From positions 248,001 to 312,000 of the forward strand of contig NZ_MRUL01000004.1 of NCBI RefSeq assembly GCF_002006995.1: 64,000 nucleotides of DNA, written 5' to 3'. The notes beneath the pieces are model-generated. The model had not been told where the DNA came from and ran no database searches. It was given only the letters and a program-made list of their open reading frames with translations. Origin of the DNA: Izhakiella australiensis. GTDB taxonomy: Bacteria > Pseudomonadota > Gammaproteobacteria > Enterobacterales > Enterobacteriaceae. Every line of letters begins with the position of its first letter. The stretch's first letter is position 1. Below, piece after piece: positions 17,893 to 28,444 of this stretch. Position numbers and translations under genes: made by a program.

Positions 17893-18765
17893 ATGAATAT
17901 TCAGGATAAAATTCAATCTCAGCTGGAGCTGTTGAGCAAGTCTGAGCGCAAGGTTGCTGAAACCATTCTGGCGGCGCCGGCGGAGGCAATGCATTGCAGC
18001 ATTGCCAATCTGGCAAAGGCCGCCGGCGTCAGCGAACCCACCGTTAATCGTTTTTGTCATCGTATGGGGACCAAAGGCTTTCCCGATTTCAAGCTGAAAC
18101 TGGCGCAGTCGCTCGCCGCCGGCACCCCCTATGTTAGCCGTCATGTCGCAGAGCATGACGGCGTTGATGCTTACACCGCCAAAATTTTCGACTCCGCACT
18201 GGCCGGGCTCGATCAAGTACGCCGCTCGCTGGATATGAGCGCCGTTAATCGCGCGGTCGACTTACTGACTATGTCGAAGAAAATCGCTTTCTTTGGCCTG
18301 GGCGCGTCGGCGGCGGTCGCCCATGACGCGATGAATAAATTTTTTCGCTTTAATATTCCGGTTTTTTATTCTGATGATATTGTGATGCAGCGCATGAGCT
18401 GTATTAACAGTAATGAAGGCGACCTGGTGGTATTGATCTCGCATACGGGACGAACCAAACACCTCGTTGAACTGGCGCAGCTGGCGCGGGAAAATGATGC
18501 CATGGTGCTTGCCTTAACCTCAGCTGGCTCTCCCCTTGCTCAGGAGGCGACCCTGGCGCTGGCGCTGGACGTTCCGGAAGATACCGATGTCTACATGCCG
18601 ATGATATCCCGTCTGGCGCAGCTGACGCTTATCGATGTGCTGGCAACAGGATTTACGTTGCGCCGCGGGGAAAAATTCCGCGAGAACCTGAAGCGTGTCA
18701 AAGAAGCCTTAAAAGAATCGCGATTTGATAAGGAGAGTTTTATTTCCACCCCGACAGCGCGTTGA
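17893..18765 (+). CDS. hexR: RpiR-family regulator HexR
   Basis: Transcription repressor of central carbon genes, released by KDPG. 290 residues: an N-terminal helix-turn-helix (VSEPTVNRFCHRMG, about residues 45-60), and a C-terminal SIS sugar-phosphate domain (KKIAFFGLGASAAVAHDA, VVLISHTGRTK). Close to E. coli HexR over its whole length except the last ten residues. Divergent from zwf and followed by pykA on the same strand, as in E. coli. The ligand KDPG is the substrate of Eda, also encoded in this window. Confidence 0.96.
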   Translation: MNIQDKIQSQLELLSKSERKVAETILAAPAEAMHCSIANLAKAAGVSEPTVNRFCHRMGTKGFPDFKLKLAQSLAAGTPYVSRHVAEHDGVDAYTAKIFDSALAGLDQVRRSLDMSAVNRAVDLLTMSKKIAFFGLGASAAVAHDAMNKFFRFNIPVFYSDDIVMQRMSCINSNEGDLVVLISHTGRTKHLVELAQLARENDAMVLALTSAGSPLAQEATLALALDVPEDTDVYMPMISRLAQLTLIDVLATGFTLRRGEKFRENLKRVKEALKESRFDKESFISTPTAR

Positions 18766-18887
18766 TTGGTTGTTTTTCAATCATAACCTAAGGGAGAGTC
18801 GGGACCATTCGCCGCTAATCGTATAACATAATGTTCTCTAACACCGATTGCTCCAGCAACACCACTACTACAGATACGGAGTTATGC

Positions 18888-20330
18888 ATGTCAAGACGTC
18901 TCAGAAGAACCAAGATCGTAACCACACTGGGGCCAGCTACTGATCGCGACAATAATCTAGAAAAAATCATCGCTGCTGGCGCCAACGTCGTTCGTCTTAA
19001 CTTCTCCCACGGCACCCCGGAAGACCATCAGCTGCGCGCCAATAAAGTGCGCGAAATCGCAGCAAAACTGGGGCGCCACGTGGCCATTCTCGGCGATTTG
19101 CAAGGCCCGAAAATTCGGGTGTCGACATTCAAAGAGGGGAAAGTATTTCTTAATATTGGCGATCGTTTTCTGCTCGATGCCAGCCTTGGCAAAGGTGAAG
19201 GCGATAAAGAAAAGGTCGGCATCGACTATAAAAACCTGCCTGCGGACGTGGTTCCCGGCGATCTGCTACTGCTCGACGACGGTCGCGTCCAGCTCAAAGT
19301 GCTGGAAGTCCAGGGGATGAAAGTTTTCACTGAAGTCACCGTCGGCGGTCCGCTGTCGAACAATAAGGGCATCAACAAACTTGGCGGCGGTCTTTCAGCG
19401 GAAGCGCTGACGGAAAAAGACAAGGCCGATATCATCACCGCCGCGCAAATTAACTGCGATTATCTGGCAGTTTCCTTCCCACGCAACGGCGAAGACCTTA
19501 ATTATGCGCGTCGCCTGGCGCGTGATGCCGGCTGTGAAGCTAAAATCGTCGCTAAAGTCGAACGCGCTGAAGCCGTGGCTACCCAGGAAGCGATGGATGA
19601 CATCATTCTGGCCAGCGACGTAGTCATGGTAGCCCGCGGCGATCTCGGCGTTGAAATTGGTGACCCGGAACTGGTTGGTATTCAGAAAGCGCTGATCCGC
19701 CGCGCCCGTCAGCTGAACCGTTCGGTTATCACCGCCACCCAGATGATGGAATCAATGATCACCAATCCGATGCCTACGCGCGCTGAAGTTATGGACGTAG
19801 CAAACGCGGTGCTGGATGGTACTGATGCCGTTATGCTGTCGGCGGAAACGGCCGCCGGTCAGTACCCGGCAGAAACCGTTGCGGCAATGGCGCGCGTTTG
19901 CCTTGGCGCAGAAAAAATACCGGCCATCAACGTTTCTAAACATCGCCTTGACGTTCAGTTCGATAATATCGAAGAAGCTATCGCCATGTCCGCCATGTAC
20001 GCCGCTAACCACCTGCAGGGCGTTACGGCTATCATCACCATGACGGAATCTGGCCGCACGGCACTGATGACCTCACGCATCACATCCGGTCTGCCGATCT
20101 TTGCCATGTCGCGCCACGAGCGCACGCTGAACCTCACTGCTCTTTATCGCGGCGTGACGCCGGTTTATTTCGACAGCAATAATGATGGCGTTGTGGCAGC
20201 GCATGACGCTATTAATCTGCTGCGCGACAAGGGCTTTTTGGTTTCCGGCGATCTGGTCATAGTCACCCAGGGTGATGTGATGGCGACAACCGGCACTACC
20301 AATACCAGCCGCGTACTGCGGGTTGAGTAA
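18888..20330 (+). CDS. pykA: Pyruvate kinase II
   Basis: Last step of glycolysis: phosphoenolpyruvate plus ADP to pyruvate plus ATP; the PykA isozyme is AMP-activated. 480 residues, nearly identical to E. coli PykA. Motifs include [31 protein letters not shown] and TATQMMESM. The start [16 protein letters not shown] at 18888 has GGAG upstream; the frame runs 19 codons further without support. A strong terminator follows. Confidence 0.97.
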   Translation: MSRRLRRTKIVTTLGPATDRDNNLEKIIAAGANVVRLNFSHGTPEDHQLRANKVREIAAKLGRHVAILGDLQGPKIRVSTFKEGKVFLNIGDRFLLDASLGKGEGDKEKVGIDYKNLPADVVPGDLLLLDDGRVQLKVLEVQGMKVFTEVTVGGPLSNNKGINKLGGGLSAEALTEKDKADIITAAQINCDYLAVSFPRNGEDLNYARRLARDAGCEAKIVAKVERAEAVATQEAMDDIILASDVVMVARGDLGVEIGDPELVGIQKALIRRARQLNRSVITATQMMESMITNPMPTRAEVMDVANAVLDGTDAVMLSAETAAGQYPAETVAAMARVCLGAEKIPAINVSKHRLDVQFDNIEEAIAMSAMYAANHLQGVTAIITMTESGRTALMTSRITSGLPIFAMSRHERTLNLTALYRGVTPVYFDSNNDGVVAAHDAINLLRDKGFLVSGDLVIVTQGDVMATTGTTNTSRVLRVE

Positions 20331-20349
20331 TTCTCGCAACTTTTTGATA

Positions 20350-20375
20350 AGCCAGCGCTGAGCTGGCTTTTTTTT
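20350..20375 (+). terminator. Intrinsic terminator after pykA
   Basis: AGCCAGC-GCTGA-GCTGGCT followed by a run of eight T, 19 bases after the pykA stop. Confidence 0.9.
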
Positions 20376-20475
20376 GCTTGTAAAACGCCGTGGGTATCAG
20401 TTCAGCTGACGGGCGGTTTAAGCCAACAGCCTTTATCAATCGACAGCATTCAGCACTGAGTGAAAACGCGGCCGA

Positions 20476-21447
20476 TCAGCGGTAAAGGTCATCACGGCGA
20501 TAGGGTTCCATTTCACCGGGCTTACGGGTTTTAAGCAGCTTGAGGATCCAAGTGTACTGCTCAGGATGTGGCCCCACCAGCGACTCAACCTCTTCATTCA
20601 TACGCCTGGCCTGCGTATGGTCATCCGCCAGGTTAAGGTCATCCATCGGCGGACGGATATAAACTTCAAGGCGATGGGTTTTGCTGTTATAAACCGGAAA
20701 CAACGGTATGACGCGCGCCCGGCAAACCTTCATCAGGCGTCCAATTGCAGGCAGCGTTGCCTTGTAGGTAGCAAAGAAATCGACAAACTCACTCTGCTCC
20801 TCTCCGTGATCTTCATCAGGCAAATAATAACCCCAGTAGCCCTTGCGTACCGAGCTGATAAATTGCTTGATGCCATCATCGCGCGCGTGCAAACGCCCGC
20901 CGAAGCGCAGACGCATACGGTTCCAGATGTAGTCCATCACCTGATTGCGCTGATGATGGAACATCGCCGCTACCTGCGCGCCTTCTGAGGCCAGCAGCAT
21001 AGCCGGAATATCAACTCCCCAGCCGTGGGGCACCAGCAAGATAACGTTCTCTCCGCTGGCTTTTACTTCATCAATAATTTCTCGCCCGTGCCACTCAACG
21101 CGCTGGCTCAGGGCGGCGGGGTTGCGCAATGACAGTTCCGCCATCATCACCATCGCCTGTGGCGCAGTGGCAAACATCGCATCAATGATGGCCTCTCGCT
21201 GGGCCTCACTCTTTTCGGGAAAACAGTAATAAAGATTTATCTGCGCGCGTCGCCGGGCGCTTTTAGCGAACTTACCGGCCAGGCGGCCAAGTCCGCCCAG
21301 TATGGGGTCGCGTACTGAAGCCGGCGTTAAAGCCATCGCGGCAAAGGCGCCGACTGCCAGCCAGCTTCCCCAATAGCGCGGTGCATAAAATTCTTTTTTG
21401 AATACCGGTGTAAAAGACTCGCTATGATTTTTCTTACTGTTTTCCAT
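20476..21447 (-). CDS. lpxM: Lipid A myristoyltransferase LpxM (MsbB)
   Basis: Inner-membrane acyltransferase that adds the sixth (myristoyl) chain to Kdo2-lipid A. 323 residues. An N-terminal hydrophobic anchor ([15 protein letters not shown]) precedes the HX4D catalytic motif HGWGVD and the blocks [11 protein letters not shown]-like [14 protein letters not shown] and YYLPDEDHG, all close to E. coli LpxM. Convergent with pykA; downstream of and on the same strand as mepM but separated by a terminator. Confidence 0.95.
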   Translation of the reverse strand: MENSKKNHSESFTPVFKKEFYAPRYWGSWLAVGAFAAMALTPASVRDPILGGLGRLAGKFAKSARRRAQINLYYCFPEKSEAQREAIIDAMFATAPQAMVMMAELSLRNPAALSQRVEWHGREIIDEVKASGENVILLVPHGWGVDIPAMLLASEGAQVAAMFHHQRNQVMDYIWNRMRLRFGGRLHARDDGIKQFISSVRKGYWGYYLPDEDHGEEQSEFVDFFATYKATLPAIGRLMKVCRARVIPLFPVYNSKTHRLEVYIRPPMDDLNLADDHTQARRMNEEVESLVGPHPEQYTWILKLLKTRKPGEMEPYRRDDLYR

Positions 21448-21538
21448 GCATTCGCCTCACGCTATAACCGGCTAATAATAATATCAGGGTCCGAATTTGC
21501 AATAAGCTTAGCCAATACGCTGGTGCTTAATACCGGAC

Positions 21539-21566
21539 AAAAAAAAGCCGGCGTGCCAGCGCCGGC
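21539..21566 (-). terminator. Intrinsic terminator after mepM
   Basis: Minus strand GCCGGCG-CTGGCA-CGCCGGC followed by eight T (arms 21560-21566 and 21547-21553), about 20 bases after the mepM stop. Confidence 0.88.
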
Positions 21567-21587
21567 TCTTTTCAATTCAGACTACGT

Positions 21588-22925
21588 TTATTTATTCAGG
21601 CTTAGCTGAGGTACAACTTCACGTACTTGCGCCAGGAAGTCACGACGATCTTTACCGGTCAGACCTTCCATACGCGGCAGCTTCGCCGTCAGTGGATTAA
21701 CCGCCTGATTGTTGATCCAGATTTCAAAATGCAGATGTGGGCCGGTCGAACGACCGGTGTTGCCTGACAGCGCCAGACGATCGCCACGTTTAACCTTCTG
21801 TCCTGGCTTCACAAGCAGTTTCTTCAGGTGCATGTAGCGCGTCATATACTGACGCCCGTGGCGAACGGCAACGTAGTTCCCGGCGGCGCCACCGTTTTTC
21901 GCCACCACCACTTCACCGTCGCCAACCGCCAGCACCGGCGTACCAATTGGCATGGCGAAATCGACCCCGCGGTGCGGCGCAATACGGCCGGTAACCGGGT
22001 TAAGGCGACGCAGATTGAAATTAGAGGAAACGCGATACTGCTTAACGGTAGGAAAGCGCATGAAGCCGCGAGCCAGGCCTGCGCCGCTGCGATCGTAGAA
22101 CTTACCGTCCTCGGCGCGAATGGCATAGTAGCTTTTACCACCGGTTTCCAGACGTACCCCTGCCAGCTGACTCTGCTGACGCTTGCCGTCCAGCATTTCA
22201 CGCGACATTAGCACCGAAAAGCGATCGCCTTTATGCAATTTGCGGAAATCAAGCTGCCACTGCAGCGACTTTATTACCGCATTTATCTCATTACGGCTCA
22301 GTCCGGCGGCCTGAGCGCTGGCAACAAAGCTGCCGTTAAGCTGACCGCGCAATACCTGATTTGACCATTCGCCTTTCTGCACTTCTGTCGAGGCTTTAAA
22401 ACCATTGCCGCTGCGATCGTAAGTACGGGTTTCCCGCCGATTAAGCTGCCAGGTAAGGCGCTTCAGGTCGCCCTCGTCAGTCAGGGTCCAGGAAAGCTGC
22501 TGACCAACCTGTAGCGCCCGTAGATCCTTATCCGCTTTGACCAGCGCACTGATGTCCGCCATATCAATATCATACTGATTGAGAATGCTACTTAGCGTAT
22601 CGCCGCTGGAGACAACATAGTCATGCGTACCCGCTTCACTGGGTACGTCCTGGTCAATTTCATCCGGAGGGAGATCGTCTTGCGGCTCAGGCGAGGACTG
22701 ATCGATAGGTTCGCTGGCTTCAGGCAATAATGAACGTAGTTCGCTTTTATCCAGCTCGATATTTCTGATAACGGACGGCGTGCCGCCGCTACCGTCTGGA
22801 TGATAAACAAATGGCCGCCAGACAGCGACGGCCAGAGTAACTACGGTTAATGAACCCAACATAACGCGGTGGGGACGCGGTAATGTATTAAACGCCATGG
22901 CGACAGAGCGGGCTATCTGCTGCAC
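21588..22925 (-). CDS. mepM: Murein DD-endopeptidase MepM
   Basis: Envelope M23 metallopeptidase that cuts meso-DAP/D-Ala crosslinks to allow cell-wall growth. 445 residues: one N-terminal transmembrane segment (about residues 22-40), an acidic linker, a LysM-like repeat (DYVVSSGDTLSSILNQY, near residue 102), an OapA-like domain, and the catalytic domain with HRGVDFAMP and HLHFE zinc motifs. Lies 13 bp downstream of znuA on the same strand, so the two may be co-transcribed. Ends with a strong terminator. Confidence 0.95.
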   Translation of the reverse strand: MQQIARSVAMAFNTLPRPHRVMLGSLTVVTLAVAVWRPFVYHPDGSGGTPSVIRNIELDKSELRSLLPEASEPIDQSSPEPQDDLPPDEIDQDVPSEAGTHDYVVSSGDTLSSILNQYDIDMADISALVKADKDLRALQVGQQLSWTLTDEGDLKRLTWQLNRRETRTYDRSGNGFKASTEVQKGEWSNQVLRGQLNGSFVASAQAAGLSRNEINAVIKSLQWQLDFRKLHKGDRFSVLMSREMLDGKRQQSQLAGVRLETGGKSYYAIRAEDGKFYDRSGAGLARGFMRFPTVKQYRVSSNFNLRRLNPVTGRIAPHRGVDFAMPIGTPVLAVGDGEVVVAKNGGAAGNYVAVRHGRQYMTRYMHLKKLLVKPGQKVKRGDRLALSGNTGRSTGPHLHFEIWINNQAVNPLTAKLPRMEGLTGKDRRDFLAQVREVVPQLSLNK

Positions 22926-22938
22926 TTGCTTTTTTCCT

Positions 22939-23886
22939 CTATGCTCCTTTCAGGCAGCTCGTATACTGGCTGGACAGTTGTGAGAGGAATTTCACGTAAC
23001 TATCCTTACCTAAGCGAACATCCATCCCCAATGGGTCGAGCGTGCCTTTGCGCACATTCGTACCCCGGGCAACGGCATCGATAACGGCCGGCCTGAACTG
23101 TGGCTCAGCAAAAACGCATACGGCTTTCTGCTCAACCAACTGTGTACGTATATAATGTAAGTGCTGCGCACCAGGCTGGATTTCCGGGTTAACGGTAAAA
23201 TGCCCTAAAGGGGAAAGCCCGTAGTGTTTTTCAAAATAGCCGTAGGCGTCATGAAAAACGAAATAGCCCTTATCTTTTACCGGTGCCAGCTGCTTTTCGA
23301 TGTCTTTATTGGACTGCGCTAATGCTGCCTCAAAATGCTGCAGGTTAGCGTCTAATTTGTCCTTACTTCGCGGCATAAGTTCCAATAATTTTGCATGGAT
23401 TGCAACCGCAGCGTTCCTTGCTATCTCTGGTGAAAGCCATAAGTGCATATTAAACTCACCATGATGGTGATGCTCACCCGCATCCTCATGGTGATGATGC
23501 CCCGCCGTTTCACTCTCCTCATCCTCTTCAGAACCACGCATTAATAGCGGCTTAACGTCAGTAAGGCTGGCTATCTCAAGGGATTTTTTCGCCGGCAGCT
23601 GACCGACGACTTTAGGCATAAATGCTTCCATATCGGGCCCTATCCATACCACTAAGTCCGCGTTACGTATGGTTTTTATATCTGACGGGCGCAGCGAATA
23701 ATCATGCTCAGACGCACCGTCCGGCAGCAATACTTTTACCGGAGTAACCCCATCGGCAATCGCCGCAGCAATAAACCCAACCGGCTTAATCGAGGCCACT
23801 ACATCTGCCTGAGCAGCGCCAGATAACAAGGCGCCGGAAACCAGCGCGATTAAGCCGCAGGCGGCTTGTTTTTTATTATGTAACAT
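22939..23886 (-). CDS. znuA: Periplasmic zinc-binding protein ZnuA
   Basis: Captures Zn in the periplasm for the ZnuBC importer. 315 residues: signal peptide ending about AAQA, zinc ligand in [14 protein letters not shown], a His- and acid-rich loop ([13 protein letters not shown], residues about 130-142), [10 protein letters not shown], and a disulphide-type C-terminal cysteine. Divergent from znuCB over a Zur box, the standard enteric arrangement. Confidence 0.96.
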   Translation of the reverse strand: MLHNKKQAACGLIALVSGALLSGAAQADVVASIKPVGFIAAAIADGVTPVKVLLPDGASEHDYSLRPSDIKTIRNADLVVWIGPDMEAFMPKVVGQLPAKKSLEIASLTDVKPLLMRGSEEDEESETAGHHHHEDAGEHHHHGEFNMHLWLSPEIARNAAVAIHAKLLELMPRSKDKLDANLQHFEAALAQSNKDIEKQLAPVKDKGYFVFHDAYGYFEKHYGLSPLGHFTVNPEIQPGAQHLHYIRTQLVEQKAVCVFAEPQFRPAVIDAVARGTNVRKGTLDPLGMDVRLGKDSYVKFLSQLSSQYTSCLKGA

Positions 23887-23915
23887 AATGCTTCAATCCA
23901 TCGTGACAGTGAAAG

Positions 23916-23938
23916 ATAATGTGATATTATAACATTTG
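23916..23938. promoter_or_regulatory. Zur box between znuA and znuC
   Basis: AATGTGATATTATAACATTT (core 23918-23937) is a near-perfect palindrome matching the enteric Zur operator around TATAACATTT. It lies between the divergent znu transcripts and should repress both when Zn is sufficient. Confidence 0.85.
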
Positions 23939-23964
23939 TTAACTTATGTAACTCATAAAATATC

Positions 23965-24720
23965 ATGTCTGATTTGGTTTCTCTGAACACCGTTTCCGTC
24001 GCATTTGGCTCAAAGCGCGTACTCAGCGATATCTCGCTCTCGCTCCAGCCCGGACGGATTCTTACTTTGCTTGGCCCTAACGGCGCCGGTAAATCAACCC
24101 TGGTCCGCGTGGTGCTTGGACTGCTTTTGCCGACTGCAGGCAACGTAACCCGCCAGGCCGGTTTGCGCATCGGCTATGTACCGCAAAAACTGCACCTTGA
24201 TGCCACGCTGCCGCTGAACGTGTCGCGCTTTATGCGCCTGAAATCAGGTGTAAAACAGCACGATATTCTGCCGGCATTGAAGCGCGTGCAGGCCGGACAC
24301 CTGGCCAACGCCGCGCTGCAAAAGCTCTCCGGTGGTGAAACGCAGCGCGTCCTGCTGGCGCGCGCTCTACTCAACCAGCCGCAGCTGCTGGTACTCGATG
24401 AACCAACCCAGGGCGTTGACGTTAACGGTCAGGTCGCACTCTACGATCTGATAGACCAGCTGCGTCATGAACTTAACTGCGCCGTGCTGCTGGTTTCCCA
24501 CGACCTGCATCTGGTGATGGCCAAGACCGACGACGTACTGTGTCTGAATCAACATATCTGCTGCTCCGGCACGCCAGAGGTGGTCTCAACGCATCCGGAG
24601 TTTATCGCCATGTTTGGCCAGCGCGGCGCACAGCAGCTGGGCATCTACCGCCACCACCATAATCATCGCCATGATTTGCAGGGGCGCATCATATTACGCA
24701 AAGGAAAAGATGTTTCATGA
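23965..24720 (+). CDS. znuC: Zinc ABC transporter ATPase ZnuC
   Basis: ATP-binding subunit of the high-affinity zinc importer. 251 residues: Walker [10 protein letters not shown] (about residue 37), signature LSGGETQRV, Walker [11 protein letters not shown], switch His in LLVSHDLH, and the His-rich tail [10 protein letters not shown] seen in E. coli ZnuC. Overlaps znuB by 4 bp (ATGA), indicating translational coupling. Confidence 0.97.
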   Translation: MSDLVSLNTVSVAFGSKRVLSDISLSLQPGRILTLLGPNGAGKSTLVRVVLGLLLPTAGNVTRQAGLRIGYVPQKLHLDATLPLNVSRFMRLKSGVKQHDILPALKRVQAGHLANAALQKLSGGETQRVLLARALLNQPQLLVLDEPTQGVDVNGQVALYDLIDQLRHELNCAVLLVSHDLHLVMAKTDDVLCLNQHICCSGTPEVVSTHPEFIAMFGQRGAQQLGIYRHHHNHRHDLQGRIILRKGKDVS

Positions 24721-25502
24721 TTGAGTTGCTGCTTCCCGGCTGGCTCGCCGGGCTGATGCTGGCGTTGGCTGCCGGACCGCTGGGTTCATTTGTCGTCTGG
24801 CGACGCATGTCCTATTTTGGTGACACCCTTGCCCACGCTTCGCTGCTCGGCGTCGCTTTTGGCTTGCTGCTGAATATCAATCCATTCTATGCGGTTATCG
24901 CCGTGACGCTTTTGCTGGCACTTGGCCTGGTCTGGCTGGAGCGGCGACCGCTGCTGCCGATTGATACCCTGCTGGGCATTCTGGCACACAGCGCGCTCTC
25001 TCTGGGACTGGTGGTGGTCAGTCTGATGGCTAATGTGCGGGTTGACCTGATGGCCTATCTGTTTGGCGATCTGCTTGCCGTCACGCCGCAGGATCTGATC
25101 GGCATTGCCATTGGGGTGGCGGTGGTTCTCGGGCTACTGGCGTGGCAATGGCGTCCGCTGCTGGCGATGACCATCAGTCCGGATCTGGCTCGGGTCGACG
25201 GCGTTAATCTGCAACGTACCCGCCTGGTTCTGATGCTGGTTACCGCCCTGACGATTGGCGTGGCAATGAAATTTGTGGGCGCGCTGATCATTACTTCACT
25301 GCTGATTATCCCGGCCGCCACCGCACGCCGCTTTGCCCGCTCTCCTGAGCAGATGGCTGTGCTCGCCGTCCTACTGGGCGCCGTCGCCGTTACTGCGGGT
25401 TTAACGCTTTCAGCCTACTACGATACGCCCGCCGGCCCCTCTGTGGTGCTTGGCGCTGCGCTGCTGTTTATCCTCAGCACCTTTAAGCCCAGCGCTGGCT
25501 AG
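24717..25502 (+). CDS. znuB: Zinc ABC transporter permease ZnuB
   Basis: Membrane subunit of the zinc importer, ABC-3 family, 261 residues with about 7-8 hydrophobic segments. Motifs [17 protein letters not shown] near the N-terminus and [14 protein letters not shown] in the coupling region match E. coli ZnuB. Coupled to znuC and followed by a strong terminator shared with convergent phoA. Confidence 0.97.
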   Translation: MIELLLPGWLAGLMLALAAGPLGSFVVWRRMSYFGDTLAHASLLGVAFGLLLNINPFYAVIAVTLLLALGLVWLERRPLLPIDTLLGILAHSALSLGLVVVSLMANVRVDLMAYLFGDLLAVTPQDLIGIAIGVAVVLGLLAWQWRPLLAMTISPDLARVDGVNLQRTRLVLMLVTALTIGVAMKFVGALIITSLLIIPAATARRFARSPEQMAVLAVLLGAVAVTAGLTLSAYYDTPAGPSVVLGAALLFILSTFKPSAG

Positions 25503-25507
25503 ATAAC

Positions 25508-25541
25508 AGAGTCGACGTTTTCCGCGTCGACTCTTTCTTTT
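25508..25541. terminator. Bidirectional terminator between znuB and phoA
   Basis: A 10-bp stem AGAGTCGACG / CGTCGACTCT (arms 25508-25517 and 25525-25534) followed by TTCTTTTAT on the plus strand. It sits between convergent stops only 45 bp apart; the minus-strand tract is weaker. Confidence 0.8.
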
Positions 25542-25546
25542 ATGGC

Positions 25547-26953
25547 TTATTTCAATTCCATCGCCCGTTGCAGGGTATAGAACAGATCCGTCTGGTCGGT
25601 CAGCCCCACCACGTTCGCCGCCTGTGGACCGTAAGCCGCAATGCGTAGCTGAGTCCCGGTGTGCTCCATCGATCCCTCTTCTGCATTGCCGTAAGAGAGG
25701 GTCATCACCGCACCATCTTTCGTGTTCAACGCCTGGGTCAACCCCGGAGCTTTGGCATCATTTGGAATTATCTGGCTGGCATGCGCGTGATCGGCGGTAA
25801 CCACAACCAGGGTGTTGCCATCCTGGCGGGCAAACTCAAGAGCCTTCTGCACCGCTTCATCCAAATCGACCGTTTCACCTATTTGTCCGCAAGGATTAGC
25901 GGCATGATCCTGCTTATCGATCGAGGCGCCTTCAACCTGCAGGAAAAAACCCTGGGGATTTTTTCTTAGCAGCGTAATCGCCTTATCCGTCATCTGCGCC
26001 AGCGTCGGCACGGTTGCGGCCCGATCCCGGTTTACCTCGCAGGTAACGGGTTGCTGATTGAGGTTGCCATGTAGCGTCGCCTTCGGCCCGTTCCAGCGCA
26101 CCGGCATATTGCCGTCAGCGAATAGTCCGAGCATCGGTTTATCTGCATTAGCCAGTGTCAGGTTATTCATTTCGTTAAGATTCGTCACCAGCTGATAACC
26201 TCTGGCTTGCGCTTGCTCTTTGAGGGATTTTCCCTGCCATTCTCCCCCTTTGGCCAGTTCATTAAACGTCTTAGCTCCGCCGCCAAAAGTAACATCGGCT
26301 CTGGCATTCAGCAGCTGCTCGGCAATAGAACCTTTGCCGCCTTTTTCCAGGGCGTTAGCCGGACACTTCTCGCTGGTCACTTGCGGACCATAGCAGCGGC
26401 GTGAAATGACGTGAGCAATTTGCGCGGCCGGCGTCGCATCCTGCAGTTCGGCGGTGGATACGTTACCCGTAGCCATACCAGCAGCCTTCGCTTTTTCCAG
26501 CAGCGTTGGATGGGCCTTGCCGTTAACATCAACGCCAATGGCGCCATTATAACTTTTAACGCCGGTACTCCAGGCCGTTGCGGACGCCGCCGAATCGGTT
26601 ACGTAATCAGGCTTATGGCTTTTTTGATCGAGGGAATAATGGGTGTACTGCCCGGTAAGCGGCAGCGCATCAATTCCCTTAAAGAAACCGCCCGCCCCCT
26701 CAGCGTAATTGCGCGCTGCGGTAATCTCCGAATCCCCCATACCATCACCGATCAGCAGGATAACGTTTCGCGCCCGTCCGGTTTTAAGCGAGTCCCTTAG
26801 CGCCTGCGTCTGGTCACCCTGCAAGCGGCGGGCGCCGCCTGGCTTGCTGAGATCGCCCTCGGCGGCCCGCTGGTAAACCTGACTATCGGCGCTGGCGCCA
26901 GTCGCTAGCAATATCGTTAATAATGAAACTGAAAACAGCACGTTACGTTGCAT
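25547..26953 (-). CDS. phoA: Alkaline phosphatase
   Basis: Periplasmic Zn/Mg phosphomonoesterase induced by phosphate starvation. 468 residues: signal peptide ending about [14 protein letters not shown] metal motif, phosphorylated serine in [14 protein letters not shown], metal ligands in [12 protein letters not shown] and [10 protein letters not shown], and paired cysteines (RRCYGPQ, SEKCPAN). E. coli has phoA elsewhere, so the znuB-phoA-tRNA order is specific to this lineage. A Pho-box-like sequence lies about 80 bp upstream. Confidence 0.96.
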   Translation of the reverse strand: MQRNVLFSVSLLTILLATGASADSQVYQRAAEGDLSKPGGARRLQGDQTQALRDSLKTGRARNVILLIGDGMGDSEITAARNYAEGAGGFFKGIDALPLTGQYTHYSLDQKSHKPDYVTDSAASATAWSTGVKSYNGAIGVDVNGKAHPTLLEKAKAAGMATGNVSTAELQDATPAAQIAHVISRRCYGPQVTSEKCPANALEKGGKGSIAEQLLNARADVTFGGGAKTFNELAKGGEWQGKSLKEQAQARGYQLVTNLNEMNNLTLANADKPMLGLFADGNMPVRWNGPKATLHGNLNQQPVTCEVNRDRAATVPTLAQMTDKAITLLRKNPQGFFLQVEGASIDKQDHAANPCGQIGETVDLDEAVQKALEFARQDGNTLVVVTADHAHASQIIPNDAKAPGLTQALNTKDGAVMTLSYGNAEEGSMEHTGTQLRIAAYGPQAANVVGLTDQTDLFYTLQRAMELK

Positions 26954-27230
26954 CCCTAATCCTCGCTGAAATTATTACTAATTGTTTCACAGAATCAGTC
27001 TGCGATAGCTTTGCAACGCTTTTGTGACGCTCAGATGTAGTTAATATGACAAATTTGCCTTAAGTCACAGCACGCAGAGATAGAGCAACGATGTAATCCA
27101 CTGCTGCAGCGTTCATATCGTACAAGCCTTAACCGAACGATTTTCCCGGAGAAAATTCTGCTTGACCCATCCGCGCTGACTCCCTATATTAGCGCACCGT
27201 TGCTAGCCAAACAGGCAGCAGCGACAATGT
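26954..27230. promoter_or_regulatory. phoA promoter region with possible Pho box
   Basis: On the minus strand, TTGTCATATTAACTACAT (27035-27052) resembles a Pho box (two CTGTCAT-like heptamers 11 bases apart), with a further CGTCACA near 27023. The right end holds the tRNA-Ser promoter. PhoB control is inferred from the known regulon. Confidence 0.45.
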
Positions 27231-27318
27231 GGTGAGGTGTCCGAGTGGCTGAAGGAGCACGCCTGGAAAGTGTGTATACGGCAACGTATCGGGGGTTCGA
27301 ATCCCCCCCTCACCGCCA
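27231..27318 (+). tRNA. tRNA-Ser, anticodon GGA
   Basis: 88 bases including an encoded CCA. The acceptor stem pairs GGTGAGG with CCTCACC. Other parts seen are a D-loop, the anticodon loop CTGGAAA (anticodon 27265-27267), a long class II variable arm (GTGTATACGGCAACGTATC) and T-loop GGTTCGAATCC. It matches the E. coli serW/serX type throughout. The flanking pilin genes suggest a past integration site. Confidence 0.98.
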
Positions 27319-27387
27319 TATATGCTTTAAAATCAATAACTTAGAGTGAAATATTGATTTTGTACTGCATAGAGTACTGCATGAAGA

Positions 27388-27411
27388 GGCTCGTTTGGAC
27401 GAGCCTTTTTT
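27388..27411 (+). terminator. Terminator after tRNA-Ser
   Basis: GGCTCG-TTTGGA-CGAGCC followed by six T, 70 bases after the tRNA. Confidence 0.85.
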
Positions 27412-27444
27412 GTATCTTAACTTCCTGTCTTTACTGCCTTTTCG

Positions 27445-27466
27445 CTGATCAAAGATCAGTTTTTTC
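27445..27466 (+). terminator. Second plus-strand terminator, tail to tail with the pilin genes
   Basis: CTGATC-AAA-GATCAG followed by seven T, between the tRNA terminator and the end of the pilV-like gene. Confidence 0.6.
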
Positions 27467-27544
27467 TTGATACTTTTTCCTGTTTCTAATAACAAATCCT
27501 TGCCACTTTCTGACAAGGGACTGAACCCATTTCTTGGCCTACCT

Positions 27545-28444
27545 TTAATTGGTACACAACGCAAACGCCGTTATGCATGTTCCGGGCCTTATCCCGCCAC
27601 CATTAAACGTCGTCCAGGTCCAGGCGGAGCTGGGAAAATTATTGTCAGGCGTGTTCCAGCCGTCGCCTCCCCAGCGGGAAAGATAATAGCCACCGCTTAC
27701 CAGCTTGCCCGGACAGGTCGCATTAGACGTGGCGTACTGCCCGCAGGCCTGATTTCCCTGAATGATATAGACACTGCCAAGACCCGCGCTTTTCCAGACG
27801 CCATTTACGCAGGATAGCAGCGTGCCTTCCGGCGTCCTGCCCTGTAACCCGTTCGGGCTGCATCCCCAGCCCGGCTGAGACTGACCGTTAATATAAACAA
27901 ACTCACCGGCATTCACCCTGCCGTTAGCGTCAATATTGCCATTGGAATGGACATAATTTGAGTTTACGTTCCCCGTTGCCCAGACGTACTGCGTATTAAC
28001 CTGACGCCCCACGTTGGCATCAATTGCGGCATAAATATAGCCGGCGCTGTTCAGGTAGGTATTCACATCTCCGTTTGTCCCTGCCCCAATGCTTCCGGAA
28101 GCATAAGCATCCAGCGTGCGTATTCCCCCACCCCAGCCTGACGGTAAATCGTCAGGACTGTAACCGCTGGTCGCCAGCCTGGACAGCACTCTGGCGTTAC
28201 CGCTGAGCGTGGAAGTGCCTGCAACGGTAAGGTTGCCGCCCACGGTAGTGTCTCCGCTGGATTTCAGCGCGCCGGAGCTGACGGAACCGGAAGCGGTAAG
28301 GTTCTTCACATTGTTAACGTCATTCCCGCCCATATTCAGATCGCCCGTCATGGGGAGCGAGCCATCACGGCGAAGAAAAACAGAATACATGGCGCTGTCG
28401 TACCCCACGCGGTAAGCCAGCAGACCACTGGTGGTGATATTGTT
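27545..28444 (-). CDS. PilV-like pilus tip adhesin, C-terminal part after an in-frame amber codon
   Basis: About 300 codons in the same frame as the prepilin gene at 28445-29008 and separated from it only by one TAG codon. Reading continues NNITTSGLLAYR then VGYDSAMYSVFLRRDGS. The body has repeats typical of thin-pilus PilV adhesins (MTGDLNMGGNDVNN, GDTTVGGNLTVAGTSTLSG), then GEFVYINGQ, CSPNGLQGRT and a variable Cys-containing end. An internal GTG at 28408 could start a short product, but no ribosome site stands before it. Best read as the distal half of a single pilV-like gene: a nonsense-broken pseudogene, or expressed by readthrough. No shufflon repeats or recombinase gene seen. Confidence 0.75.
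   Translation of the reverse strand, partial: NNITTSGLLAYRVGYDSAMYSVFLRRDGSLPMTGDLNMGGNDVNNVKNLTASGSVSSGALKSSGDTTVGGNLTVAGTSTLSGNARVLSRLATSGYSPDDLPSGWGGGIRTLDAYASGSIGAGTNGDVNTYLNSAGYIYAAIDANVGRQVNTQYVWATGNVNSNYVHSNGNIDANGRVNAGEFVYINGQSQPGWGCSPNGLQGRTPEGTLLSCVNGVWKSAGLGSVYIIQGNQACGQYATSNATCPGKLVSGGYYLSRWGGDGWNTPDNNFPSSAWTWTTFNGGGIRPGTCITAFALCTN

Noticed and set aside
27310-27564. Minus-strand frame of 84 codons between the pilV-like gene and the tRNA
   Set aside because: It runs through both plus-strand terminators and into the tRNA 3' end, has no recognised domain and starts inside the pilV-like gene. Probably chance, although a decayed island gene cannot be excluded.
27545-28444. Shufflon at the 3' end of the pilV-like gene
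   Set aside because: No repeated sfx-like recombination sites, no alternative inverted C-terminal cassettes and no rci recombinase gene nearby.
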